Of a DNA stretch of 64,000 bases, positions 1-11,179 are shown in pieces. The translations under genes and the position numbers were made by a program. Numbering within the stretch: position 1 is the first letter of the stretch; every line of letters starts with the position of its first letter. The notes below the pieces were generated by a model. The model did not search any database. It was given only the letters and a program-made list of their open reading frames with translations, and was not told the origin of the DNA. This DNA is from Patiria pectinifera (Eukaryota; Echinodermata; Asteroidea; Valvatida; Asterinidae): NCBI GenBank assembly GCA_029964075.1, contig CM057141.1:10354001-10418000 (forward strand), written 5' to 3'.

Positions 1-272
1 GTTGCATTCTGCCATTCTTATATAGGCCTATAACATTTTTTTTTTTAAAACAGATGTTATGCAGAGATTCAGATTTTCTTTACACTGGAATACATTTTGT
101 TCTTACTGACCATACAGGTTGACATAAAGGTGAAAGTTGTATTACTTCTTTAAAAATCAATAGTACTTTTAAATACTACAGACTTTTAAATACTGTTAGA
201 TGGGTGAAAAATATAAAGCTGGCTTTCACACTGTTTTTTTTAAGAATGTTCTTATTTTACCCCTCAAACCAG

Positions 273-3200
273 AAATTCTTGGCACAGAGTTAGAAGGCAC
301 ACTAGGCAACATTGAGGTGGACTTGGACGCCAGATTCGCTTCAATCCGAACCCAGGAAACTAACTTAGGTAATAAACAGGTGCTTGATAATGGATTACAA
401 GTCATTGTAAGTCCATCACAAGTCATCCAACTCAAAAGCTATTCAAATGAAGTGGGTCAAAGGCATTCATTTGTTATTTTTATCCCCCTGTTTCTTGTGA
501 CTGGACTTGCGAATGGTCTTTTGAATACCTATGACAGCACTTGTGATACACATGTGATCCATTACAAGACTTCGAGACAGCACGGGTAATAAGCCAGTTG
601 ATATTTCAGCTGTGCTAATACAATTTTTTGTTTTGGGTTTTTACAATATCCCACTTGCATGCAAAATTGTAGTAGGTACCAATGGAATTAAAGGGAATGT
701 ACAGCATATGCTTTTGTTGTAATTTTCAGAAATAAATGGATTTGGAGGATTAGTATGTTAAAACAAATATTGTTAAACTGACTTTGTTTCACGTTTTGGG
801 TTCTTAGAGTTGTAAAATCCAAGAAAACCAATCCTGTTCGTGTAGTCTGGTTCCCTGACTCCACTTAAGGTGAAACAAAGCAATTAATAGACGTTGGGGA
901 ATTATAAGGTCAGAGAATCAGTCTAGCTGACTTGTACCCCTTCACAGGTGAGTAATCAATTGCAAGGAAAATGCGGAATAACTAAATATGAAAAATTAGG
1001 AGCAGTTTTACAAAAAAGCCAGTTTTCTCCAACGCTGGTCGGCTGACCAGCGTTGGGAATTGATACAAAAATACGACTTTACTTAAAAATGTCAGCACAC
1101 CAAAAGCCACGATTGTTCAAGATGCTTTAGACTGTCATTCCCCAACAGTCCAGTAAAGAATTTCGTGGTAACTTGATCATTTTGTTTTTGATGTTTGCAA
1201 ATGTTGTATCTTCCCTTTAAAGAAACAGTTCTTGTACATGTACAAATGTGAGTGAAAAATTTCCCCTTCCAAACCCCCCCCCCCCCCCATTGTACAGCAT
1301 AAGGATGCTATGTGTGTTCCAATGTTTGTGCACAGCAAGTGTCCGTCTTCTCTTTGCTTGCATGAAAGAATGCGAAATGAGGATTCAGTAATTACCATGT
1401 ACGCATAGACTTCTTTGCAAAGTTGACAACATGAAATCTTGTTTAGCATATGTGCAATGTCGTATAATTATAATTTACAAAATCTGCCAGAAATCAAAAG
1501 AAACGCAAATACCCGTCAGAACATTTGCAGTATTTACAAAACGTACACTGAAAATTCAGTATTCCTACATGTATACTGGGAATTTAGAGAATGTTAGAAC
1601 TTTGCATCTGAGGGTTGAAATGGTCACTGTTTTCTTTCTATTATAGGGAACTTTGTGACTGACATAATGCTGGCCTCCACCAATGCCGATGTAGCATTGC
1701 TGAATTCAGGGACTTTCCGGTCCGACATGATCCACCCAGCTGGCTGGTTTAAGAAGAAAGACCTGACGTGTCTCCTGCCAATGGTTGACTCGTTGGTTGT
1801 GCTTCAATTAACTGGTAATTACAGCATTTAAGAAAGGAATTGAAAAGATTTGGAAGATTGATCTTGGTTTGTTTTACTTCAAGTTGCAAAACACACTCCG
1901 TATGTTATTTTAGGGATCTCGCGGCCTGCGAAAAACCTGGAAAATTCATGGAATTTTATTTTCAATTTTCGGGTCTGGAGAAGTCTTTGAAATTTGTAAA
2001 AATGACAGAAGTCATGGAAAAGTCATGGAATTTTCATAATTTAGCATCGGAAAGCTGAATTTTATACCTGACAAAATGCGACAACATTCGCTAATGCAAG
2101 CATTTTGACTTCAATTTATTTTGCCCCGTGAACAAGTTTTATGGTTGTGATGTGCAGTTTTGATGAACGATGTTGTGGATTTTCATAATGTGGTCATGGA
2201 AAAGTCATGGAATTTTATTTTCCTAAAGGTGCAGGAGTCCTGTTACATGCTTCCACAAAAATAACAAAGTTCTCAGGTGCATTGCATAATTTTGCTTAGA
2301 CCCCCTTTGAAAAAAATTCTCCAAAGTTAACTCATGTTTAAGGTGTAAACAATTTAAAAACAATTGTTGACTGCTGTGATGTGGGATATGACGGTTTGAA
2401 CACCCAGAGGCACATATTCGCCGAGGGTACTATGCGTCCCAAGGAGGTTAAAAACGACATATCCCACATTACAGTAGTCAGAAATTGTTTTGTTAAATCA
2501 TGCCAATAACTCTAAAAGATACATGGTTGTAGCCTACCGTATGAGAAGTAAATATTAAATCACTGAGATGCAACCTTTGATAACTGAAGGTTTGATGTCC
2601 TGCTGGACACGAGACTGAGCGTTTAACGGTGCAGTTCTCATTGCGCAAAGCTAGTGCGCTGCCAGGTTCCACATGCGGGCGCAACGCGCGCAATGAAAAC
2701 AATGTGATATCACCCTCAGTGTGTGACATGCATTTTTATTGTCCAGACATGTGGCCGTCCTAGACCAATGAAATACAGTATCTAAGCACGATATAACAAT
2801 AACATTTCATCAAAGGTATAACATCAGTTGATGCCAGATAACTATACCATATAACTCTATCAGATACATCAGACATGTATAACTCTTTCTGCCTTTTACA
2901 TTGATGTCAAAACCTTAGTGTTAATTTTTGTGACATTTCTGTCAGTTTGTGAGAGCTTTTGCTCATATTTTTTTTTATAAAAAGTGCAGTTCCATTATTT
3001 GGGTTTTTTTTCCTCAAACTTTTATATTTGTATGTGCTTCGATAGCTACACATTCAGAAATTTAGTTAGCAAATTCAAAGACGAGTCTGACGTATATTTG
3101 TAAGGAAATAATACAGCTTGGTTTGGTTTTTCACCTAGTATAAATGCATGTAGAACTTTGGTTGCGGCAATGTTGTCTTTGGAATTGTATGTTATTCCAT

Positions 3201-6200
3201 CAGGAAAATGACCCATGTTGATGATAACTAATGTTTTGTGAATGCAGGCATTCAGCTGTGGCAAGCTCTGGAGAACGGCGTCTCCCAACATCCTAAGAAA
3301 GATGGCCGCTTCCCTCAAGTAGGAGGAATGAAGTTTGGATTTAACCCCGAGGCTTCCCCAGGTTGTCGAGTGGATCCTTACTCCATTAGTGTCGGGGGTC
3401 AGCCTGTTTCTCCAAGTAAGGTAAGTACCAGGATCATTTGCATTTATCCCAAAGATGGTACTGGTACTTATCACACTGCAGTCATTTTATAGCAAAATCA
3501 AGAAGTGTACATGTAGGTGATTTCCAACAATCACTCAATTAACTGATCATTGGGAATAAAGAATTCTATTTTATGAAGAAATCATGTTTCGTAATCAAAA
3601 GATTGTGCATGGTTTTTTCACTGTTTTCTCGAAAGGTGTAATATCCACTGAGCTGAACTTCAACAGTTTAGGGTTTGCACAATTTTCATTCTATAAATTT
3701 GTGGTACACTTTGTGTCCCTGTTACATCTGTCATCTATAATTTTTACCCCTCAGCCGAGAGGCTCGAGGGGTATTGTCAATGCCTAGGGCGTCCGTCCGT
3801 CCGTATGGCGTACCGGGCGTCCGTCCGGGCAGCTTAGTTTCCGGATGATAACTTGAGTTAGAAATGTTGTTTGGGATTGTAACTTCGGTAGGGGGTTGCC
3901 CTTGAGAGTAGGCAAGTTGGGATTGGTTTTGGGGTCAAAAGGTCAAAGGTCAAGGTCACGGTGGTGAGTTAAAGGGTAATGGTTTCCGGATGATAACTTG
4001 AGTTAGAAATGAGATTTTGATGTCTAACTTTGGTAGGGGGTTGCCCTTGGGAGTAGGTAAGTTGGGATTGGTTTTGGGGTCAAAAGGTCAAAGGTCAAGG
4101 TCACCGTGGTGAGTTAAAGGTAAATGGTTTCCGGATGATAACTTCAGTTAGAAATGAGATTTTGGTGTCTAACTTTGGTAGGGGGTTGCCCTTGGGAGTA
4201 GGCAAGTTGGGATTGGTTTGGGGGTCAAAGGTCAAGGTCACTGTGGTGAGCTAAGGGTAAATGGTTTCTGGATGATAACCTGAATTAGAAATGAGATTTT
4301 GGTGTCTTACTTTGGTAGTGGATTGCCCTTGGGAGTAGGCAAATTGGGATAGGTTTTGGGGTCAAAAGGATCAAAGGTCAAGGTCACTATGGTGAGTTAA
4401 TGGTTTCTGCATGGAATGTCAGTTTGCCCTTTTCGCCAAACTTCGGCTGAGGGGTTTCAACAGCAACGCTGTTATTTTATAATTCTGATGCACTCCTTAT
4501 TAATGCAGTGGTCCTACAAAAGTGGTCGTTAATTACAAATTACCTACCCAACAAATAAAAAATCATTTGAAGTCATTGTTGATGATGCTTGAAGGGCAAA
4601 TTACAAAATAAACAGTTAACAGGGACAGAAAGATGCACTCTTTAAATCCTTTATTTATAGAATGACCCATACGAAAATACATCAGTTTTTTATACGTTGA
4701 TGAAATTTTTACACCCATAATAGTCAGGTGGCTTAGATCTAATTTTCGTCAAGATCATGACCGACTGGTCCAAAGCACCAAACTTGGAAGATAGATTCTT
4801 ATGGACGTAGAGAAGCTATTTAGAAGGGGTGACACCTGAAATTATTTTTGGAAGGGTGCCTAATTTGCATAATTTGTTCATACCTGCGTGTAATATATTT
4901 ATTCCCACATGGGGGTATATTTAAAAATAAAAAAAATTGAAAAGTGTAATTTGGGGATTCTACTTACATATCTTTACTTAAATAACATTTTCCAAAGTAT
5001 ATAAGTGACTGAATAATTATGAGGACATAGAAACGATCCAAAATGGCTATTATTATGCCCTAAAGTTGCGCGCATTTACCTTGTCTCCAGATATCATCAA
5101 TTAGTCTTGCCAAACATCAGCATTGATGAACTTCAAATTCACCAAGTGGCTTACTGGCACAGTTACCCTATTAAAACCTTATGTAAAATCATGTGAACAA
5201 TGATAACATTGTGATATTATTTAGCCCAGAAAACAAATAACTGGAAAAAAACAAGGAGTCCATAAATTGGGCTAACAAGTAGGTGAAGGGTTGCCTAACA
5301 TGGAAGACTAGAACAAGTTCAAGGAAAGTTCCAAAATTATTGTTGAGAAAACGTTTTGGCGTAGACAAAATTATTGTAAACAACAGTAATCTCTTATTTG
5401 GGGGATTTCGTTGAACTTGTTCAAGTCCCAACGTTACCCTTCCCGTAGTAGCCCAATTTACGGACACCACATTTTATCCCCTTTTTTGGACTTTTGGGCT
5501 AAACATCAAGATGTTATCAATTTTCACATGATTTCCCACTTATTTTTGTTAGGGTAAGTAACTTTGTAAGTAACTTTGTGAATTTGAAGCTCATCAATAC
5601 CCACGTTTGGCGAGACTAGATGATGATATCTAAGGAAAAGGTGAATGCGCGTAACTTTAGGGTACAATAATAGCAATTTTGGTTCTTTACTATGTCCTCC
5701 TATTTATTCAGTCACTTATATGCTTTACAAAACGTTATTGAAGTAAGAATATGCAAGTAGAATCACCAAAATACACTTTTCAAAAAAATAAAAATAAAAA
5801 TATACCCAAATATGGGAATAAATATATTACACGGCAGGGATTAACGATTTATGCAAATTAGACACCCTTCCCAAAAGAATTTCAGGTGTCGCCCCTTCTA
5901 AATATCTTCTCTAGGGCTATAAGAATCTTTCTGCCAAGTTTGGTGCTTTGGACCAGTCGGTCACGATTCCTACCATATGCCACCTGACTGTAAGGGTTAA
6001 CCCTTTGTCGGACAGGGTGGTCGAAATGTTATAACCTGAGCATTAAATAAAAAAAATGTGTGCACCAAGGGTTTAACAGAACAGACCCATTTTAAACAAT
6101 GTGTCATTATTATAACTTTACTGCCCTTTTTAGGAGTGAAGAACTTTTATCAAAAATGAAGTAGTATTGTTTTTCCATGTACAGATTTATAGATTGTGTA

Positions 6201-9200
6201 CCAAAGACTATATAGCCCAAGGTAAAGATGGTTATGACGTCCTCCGAGCCTGCAAGCATCTGTCGTCCAGAGAGGAGGGTCCCATCCTGTCTACCATCGT
6301 CCAGAATCACTTCATGTCCATCCACATAGTCAAGGGTCTTAAGCCCTGCCGTTCAGGCCATAGGCAGAGCCTGATTAGTCTCAATAGGTAAGGGCACTTG
6401 GTCTAATTCTTTTAGACTGTTTGTCTCCTGTGAAAAAAATATCAGCTTGGGATGTCACCTCTTGAAGACAATACGGGTCCATCTCAATTCGAATCCCGGA
6501 CGGGTTCTGAACAAGTTGCAGGTTAAATTATTCACTTGGCAAGAATTGAAGCTCTGTGTGTGTGGGACATGTTCCAGGAAAATGTTCATTAGCAAACTAC
6601 TTGACTCACCAATACTGATAACTACCTTGCGGGAAGATTGCGGGGAAGTTGTTCAGAAACCTTAAATTTATGCCCAATTAAATGTCTGCAAATTTTCCAG
6701 AACTCATCCCGGACGGATATGAATTGATATGCGTCCTAAGTCTTTTGAAGACATTGGCACTAATCATTCTGTAGACAAAGAATTATTTGGGATGGGGAGA
6801 AGTGGTGGTTTTTTTTTTGGGGGGGGGGAGGGAGAGAATGGAATGGACTCCAACATGGTCAACGTTCAAGCTTCATGATTTCTAAAGCAGCCTGTCTTTC
6901 ATTAATTAGTGCCTTTTGCAATTTTGTGTATGGTATTCCTTTGACTTTGAGGAAAATTAATTATTTGATCTGATGTGTTAGTCTTCTTCAAAGGGAATGT
7001 ATGTACCTGAAATGACAATTGTGGATGCACATTAATTTGTTAAATGTGTTGACTCTGCCTTGCTAAAGATATGAAAATTGCTGTTAAAAATCAATGCAAA
7101 AATATTTACTCGCAAATTTGATGGCACTAACTTTTGTGTTTGTTAAGCTGACATATATGGCTTATCAGTGGGCGCACTAGATCGTAGCTAATTATAGGGC
7201 TGTGCATTGGAACCGGGTTCCCGAGTACCTGATCGATTATGGGATCGTGTACCACAATTTATAATTTGATACCACAATTGAGGTTGTGATGTTCTGCAGT
7301 TCTGAAGATATACATTTTCCATTTTTAAGCCGTGTCCACTGTCTCATGGCATTGCCTAGTGAACTCTATAGTTCAAGAGTTGAGGTAGTTGTAGGTCTCA
7401 TTCAAATGACGTCATTTCCTACAGACATCCATGAGCATTGGCATTTTGAGTGTCAACTTGCATAACGTGCATCGGCTGCGTCATATTTCAAACACATTTC
7501 GAGCAACAAGCACGCGTGTTTGGAACATTTTCAACGCTGTGCAATGCGTGCTTGATTGCTTAAAATTTGCAGTTGCAGTTTTTCTACAGAGATGGCCGTC
7601 ATTGAGCGAGCCCTATTACAGGGTGCTGCATGGTCTAAAGTGGTATGTCTCTTTCTACTTAATATGAAGACGTCACAGTTTAATGCGTCAGGCCAGCCTA
7701 GACCTGGCCGAGAGGGCCCAGTGCACCATCTCACCAACAGTGGAGGGACGCATCTTCCATCTGACCCAAGAAGAGCGCCACCACTTGACGGATCGCCAAT
7801 CGCAGTTCATACTTCATTACAAGGAGGAACTCGAGATACAGCTGACGGACAATAACAACACTCCATTGCATTACGCTGGTATGAGTCAGTGCTATTGTGG
7901 CCTATTACAGGGTGTCCAAAAAAAAAAAACACCTCAAAGCACCCTGTTTTTCACAGGTTTTTAAAAAATACAACAGAAATCTTGATACGTATTTGACAAG
8001 TTTAGTTCCTTAGCTTTCCTGCGATAAAACATCTTTTGAATTAGAAAAACATTTAGTGAGTTATGGTCACTTAAAAAAGTGTGTCATTTTTTGGGGGGGG
8101 GTGGGTTCCATGGTCTGAATTTCCACTTACAAGGATTGTAATGGATTTGGAGTGAAGGAAATTTTGCTGTCTTAAATTTGTAATCTTTTTTTTTTTTTTT
8201 TTTTTATGGGCAAAAACTGTCATTTCTCTTTTTGGAAGAATGGTAGTCCTGAAAAGGACTGTTCTGTATAACTTCTTAGGTGTTTATTGTTCTGCTGTGC
8301 CCTCTGCTTGCTTTTTTTTTGAAGCAAATGCTTGATTATAAATATTCTGCCTCTTCTGTACACAGCCAAGTCCTACCCACACACCCTGACCACGCCCATC
8401 CCTGAGGTGGTGGTATCCAGCGACATGACCTCTGGTAGTCACGGCAATGAAGATGACGATGATGACATAGCCTCCCCCTCCTCTTCCTTTGTTGCTATCT
8501 ACGATGACGATGAGATGAGATGCATGTGGACAGCTGTACAGCAAGACAATGTGACGGAGGTAGGCTGTATTCATTGAGCTGTTTTTTTTTGTAATCTTGC
8601 AACCAGGGGAAGGAGAATTTGCCCCCGCCCGATATAAGTGCTATTTGGTAGGCTAGTAAAGATTTTCATGCTCATGCATGCACAGTTTGAGCTCAATCGA
8701 TTTAGTGTTTGTAAGTATGATCTACAGAATTCCACATATCCATCCATGAATTAGTGCATTTTTCTTTACATGGTCAGTTGAGGGAACAAGACATTTCAGT
8801 ACCCTGAGAACACTATGTCCTATTTAAATGTAGTTGGTGTCAAAATGTCCATGAGACCGCAGTCCACAAACTGGTAAAGGCTTGGTGACATGGCTAGCCA
8901 TGCACAATAGTTAAAGGCTTGGTGACATGGCTAGCCATGCACAATAGTTAAAGGCTTGGTGACATGGCTAGCCATGCACAATAGTTAGAGCATTTCTAAC
9001 TGCCCCATCAAGTGTTTTTGTTATATCACAATTGTAATTATAAGATAGTTGACCAGCTAAACACTGTTAAGACTTCAATTTCAAAGGCTGTGGCCTTGTA
9101 GTCTGGGGTGTCAAACGCAAAATTGTGTGGGTTATTTAGCACATTGTGGGTTCAAGTACACTCTGAAGGCCGGTTCAGACTTCAAGTAATTTTTTTCAAT

Positions 9201-11179
9201 TTAATCAACATTTATTTCCATAATGCCACAATTTTCATAAAACAGTGTAACAATGTGAAGTAATAAATAATATTATTAAGATTATACATGTAGATCTTAT
9301 AGATAAGAAAGAAAGAACAATAAATCAATGGGTAATTATGGAGGCATCTTCTGAAGCCGGGGGCATATATGGAGATGCCTTGACAAAACCAAACCCAAAT
9401 GACAACTCAACAAAGACAGAGGCAGACTAACAATCGGACAAACATAACTACAATCAAAAGTGATGAATGTAAAGGAAGGGGGAGGCCCTTTTTTCCCCCC
9501 TCCAAAATGGCCGCCCGACCAGGCCATTTCAGCTGATCAAATAAATAATGGGAAAAAACTCAAACACAATAAAGTTAACAGTAACGAATTAGTGAGCAAA
9601 CAAAATAAATGATAGACAACAAATTCATTATAATCTTACACAAAATAAACAAACAAAACAATCAAAAGGCAAACAGAAATATACGAAGAAAATGAATTGT
9701 AAATGAAGTTTTACTGTGATGTTTGCTGCTACCCTAACAAGTTTTCCATGCACTGAATTTTGCATTGAGTACAGCTTTGAGTCTTGTGGTGTATATGTGT
9801 CGTCTTGCAAGATGCTTTGTAAAATACAGTAAAAATGATGTGGATATACTGGCACTATGCTTTCCTGTCCAATTAAGGTGCAAAGACTACACCGGGAGCA
9901 GTATGTCAATCTGAGTTTCATGTATGAACAGACCTCAGCCCTTCACATTGCTGCTGAGCATGATGCATTGAGAGTAGCAGAGTATCTGCTGCAAGAAGCA
10001 AAGATGGACCCAGACGTCAGAGATGCAAAGTGCAAGGTAAACTCTGAGCCAGGACTGGTATGGGACAGTGGTGATTTCCTTTTTCCTCTGTCTCTAGTGA
10101 CCATGGTTCGATTCTCAACTGAAAATCACTGCACTGTGCGGATTGGGTTTGTCTAGCCCCACTTGATACTGTGGGTTTATAAAGGATTAAATTTGTTTGG
10201 GGCATTTCCCTGTGCGACGTGATTCTTGGTTGCATTTTGTGTTGATCAAATCTGGGAGTTCTTTTCTTTAAAATCTTGTGCCAGCATCAAGTATTCAGAG
10301 ACATTCTACTGTCTGAGTTGTCATTTTTTATGGAAAAAAAGGAGCTATGTATTTTAAGTTTCTTAGTTTTCTTGGGTCAATTTTTATGTGATAGTTTAAC
10401 CATACAAGTTTCCTGATGTGATAAGGATTGAAGTTTTTCTCAAATATAAGCGATATGTTTTATGGTGTTAACTGTTTCTCAGCTGACTTCTGTCAATCTA
10501 AATGGTGTGATTAATTGATTTACGAATGGGAAGAGTTCCGGACAAGTTGCAGGTAGAATCATTCGAGTTGTCCAGAAGATGTTCTGCATTTGTACCGGAC
10601 ATGTTCCGGGGAAAGTTTCATAAGCAACTGCTTGACTCACCAATACTGATAATTTCATTGCGGGAAGATTACGGGGAAGTTGTTCAGAAACCTGCCAATA
10701 ATACCCCATACAGTATCTGGAACTTGTCCCGGATATGATTTGACACGGGCCCTTAAGGCAAATTGTGCAGTTTTCTCAACTGATGAAGACTAAGGTAGTA
10801 CAAAAATGAATACTACCAATTAAATAAAAATCAAATCTTGTTCTCAGGATGTCAATAAGGCATACACATGTAGGACATATTCAACCACACATTTTAGTCT
10901 TTTCCAACGTGTTTTGATCAATTTCTAACAGTCTATTGTAAAAATTATATTTACTTTATACAGAACACCCCCTTGATGGTGGCTGCCATGAAGGGCAACC
11001 TGGAGATGGCAGAGCTTTTAATTCATAATTCAGCATCTCTAGATACCGTCAATCAGGAGGGGAAATGTGCCAAAGAGTGCTTGCCAGAGAGCTGTTCAAG
11101 TCAGTTGATGAGCCTTCTAACTGTCCAGGGTAATGTTGAAGACAACCAGACAACTAGGAAGAATGGAGCTATGATATAA
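273..11179 (+). CDS. 5'-nucleotidase-family protein with C-terminal ankyrin repeats (3' part, 8 exons)
   Basis: Exons are 273-368, 1647-1814, 3248-3420, 6185-6387, 7679-7878, 8366-8559, 9878-10036 and 10964-11179 (TAA stop). All junctions are AG/GT and reading phases match, giving 468 visible residues; the start and the metallophosphatase domain lie upstream of the window. Exons 1-4 encode a 5'-nucleotidase C-terminal domain, seen in ETNLGNFVTD, LNSGTFRSD, VGGMKFGF and KDYIAQGKDGY. This domain binds the substrate in enzymes that hydrolyse nucleotides or related phosphoesters. Exon 5 is a charged, helical-looking linker ending in an ankyrin-like NTPLHYA. Exon 6 adds an acidic Ser-rich stretch (NEDDDDD...IYDDDE). 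Exons 6-8 encode ankyrin repeats (TSALHIAAEHDALRVAEYLL, NTPLMVAAMKGNLEMAELLI). Substrate and cell location are unknown. Invertebrate homologues may be annotated as trifunctional nucleotide phosphoesterase-like; that is from memory. The fusion is direct in sequence, because phase joins the exons. Confidence 0.9.
692..1216 (+). mobile_element. piggyBac-like MITE, copy 1 (intron 1)
   Basis: A short non-coding element bounded by TTAA on both sides (688-691 and 1217-1220). Its terminal inverted repeats are AGGGAATGTACA at the left and, reversed, AGGGAAGATACAAC at the right. A related copy lies at 33545-34196 and a broken one at 51292. A 12-bp stem hairpin (CCAACGCTGGTC / GACCAGCGTTGG) sits at 1029-1056. 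TTAA target sites are typical of piggyBac. No transposase is present, so this is a non-autonomous copy in the first visible intron. Confidence 0.75.
1912..2250. repeat. Dispersed repeat with TCATGGAATTTTATTTTC direct repeats
   Basis: The motif TCATGGAATTTT recurs at about 1949, 2025 and 2205, with AAAAGTCATGG variants around it. It lies in intron 2 of the nucleotidase gene and no coding potential was seen. The family is unknown to me. Confidence 0.45.
2353..2500. repeat. Inverted repeat, ~34-bp arms
   Basis: AACAATTGTTGACTGCTGTG...GTGGGATATG is mirrored by CATATCCCAC...CAGAAATTGTT, with about 75 bases between the arms. It is probably a small foldback element or an element terminus in intron 2. 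Confidence 0.55.
3746..4455 (+). mobile_element. TIR element carrying a ~142-bp internal tandem repeat
   Basis: The ends are a perfect 13-bp inverted repeat: ACCCCTCAGCCGA at 3746-3758 and TCGGCTGAGGGGT at 4443-4455. Inside are a CCGTCCGTCCG run near 3790 and about four units of 137-146 bp, each starting GTTTCCGGATGATAAC, at 3838, 3982, 4127 and 4264, plus a partial one at 4404. Each unit ends with CAAAGGTCAAGGTCAC. It is non-coding and sits in intron 3. Confidence 0.75.
4475..4612 (+). repeat. Dispersed repeat, inverted partner of 13262-13413
   Basis: TTTATAATTCTGATGCACTC, ACCTACCCAACAAATA and ATGATGCTTG are all found, reverse-complemented and in matching order, at 13262-13413. It directly adjoins the VNTR element. 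The family is not recognised. Confidence 0.65.
4712..5999. mobile_element. 1.3-kb foldback element (intron 3)
   Basis: Left arm about 4712-5330 and right arm about 5405-5999 are imperfect reverse complements (CAGTCAGGTGG...CCACCTGACTG at the ends), leaving a loop of about 75 bases. Arm identity looks around 75-85% by eye, so it is not a recent insertion. No gene is inside. A shorter relative is at 26690-26940. Confidence 0.8.
6474..6737. mobile_element. MITE with ~36-bp inverted ends, copy A (intron 4)
   Basis: The left end contains ATCTCAATTCGAATCCCGGA and the right end TCCCGGACGGATATGAATTG in reverse. The interior has TTGACTCACCAATACTGATAA and GCGGGAAGATTGCGGGGAAG. The copy at 10500-10756 has the same interior in the same order. 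Confidence 0.7.
7193..7275 (+). mobile_element. 5' fragment of a hAT-like MITE (family of 37638-38079)
   Basis: TAGGGCTGTGCATTGGAACC followed by GGGTTCCCGAGTACCTGA closely matches the left end of the complete copy at 37638. No right end was found nearby, so it is a fragment in intron 4. Confidence 0.55.
8876..8986 (+). repeat. Three perfect 37-bp tandem repeats with an internal palindrome
   Basis: Copies are 8876-8912, 8913-8949 and 8950-8986 and look identical. Each contains the 14-bp perfect palindrome CATGGCTAGCCATG. The array is in intron 6 of the nucleotidase gene. Identity of all copies implies recent expansion. Confidence 0.9.
9180..9870. other. AT-rich intron 6 sequence, possible reversed retroelement 3' tail
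   Basis: Poly-purine/pyrimidine and AATAATATTATTA runs are followed by a short inverted repeat (GAGGCATCTTCTGA...GGAGATGCCT, about 9341-9380) and many in-frame stops on both strands. It resembles the reversed 3' UTR of a retroelement, but no reverse transcriptase was seen. Confidence 0.25.
10045..10240 (+). mobile_element. Degenerate tRNA-derived SINE (family of 43847 and 59847)
   Basis: A B-box-like GGTTCGATTC at 10106 is followed by GGATTGGGTTT and ACTGTGGGTTTATA, in the same order as the SINEs at 43847 and 59847. The A box is degenerate. It lies in intron 7. Confidence 0.55.
10500..10756. mobile_element. MITE, copy B of the 6474-6737 family (intron 7)
   Basis: It shares GACAAGTTGCAGGT, TTGACTCACCAATACTGATAA, GGAAGTTGTTCAGAAACCT and the TCCCGGATATGAT end with copy A. 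Both copies are in introns of the same gene. No coding potential was seen. Confidence 0.7.

Noticed and set aside
8876..8986. CRISPR-like repeats
   Set aside because: Three identical head-to-tail copies with no spacers; a minisatellite.
9857..9921. Translation start at 9857 for an ankyrin protein
   Set aside because: The exon begins at 9878 after an AG acceptor, and the upstream part is intron.
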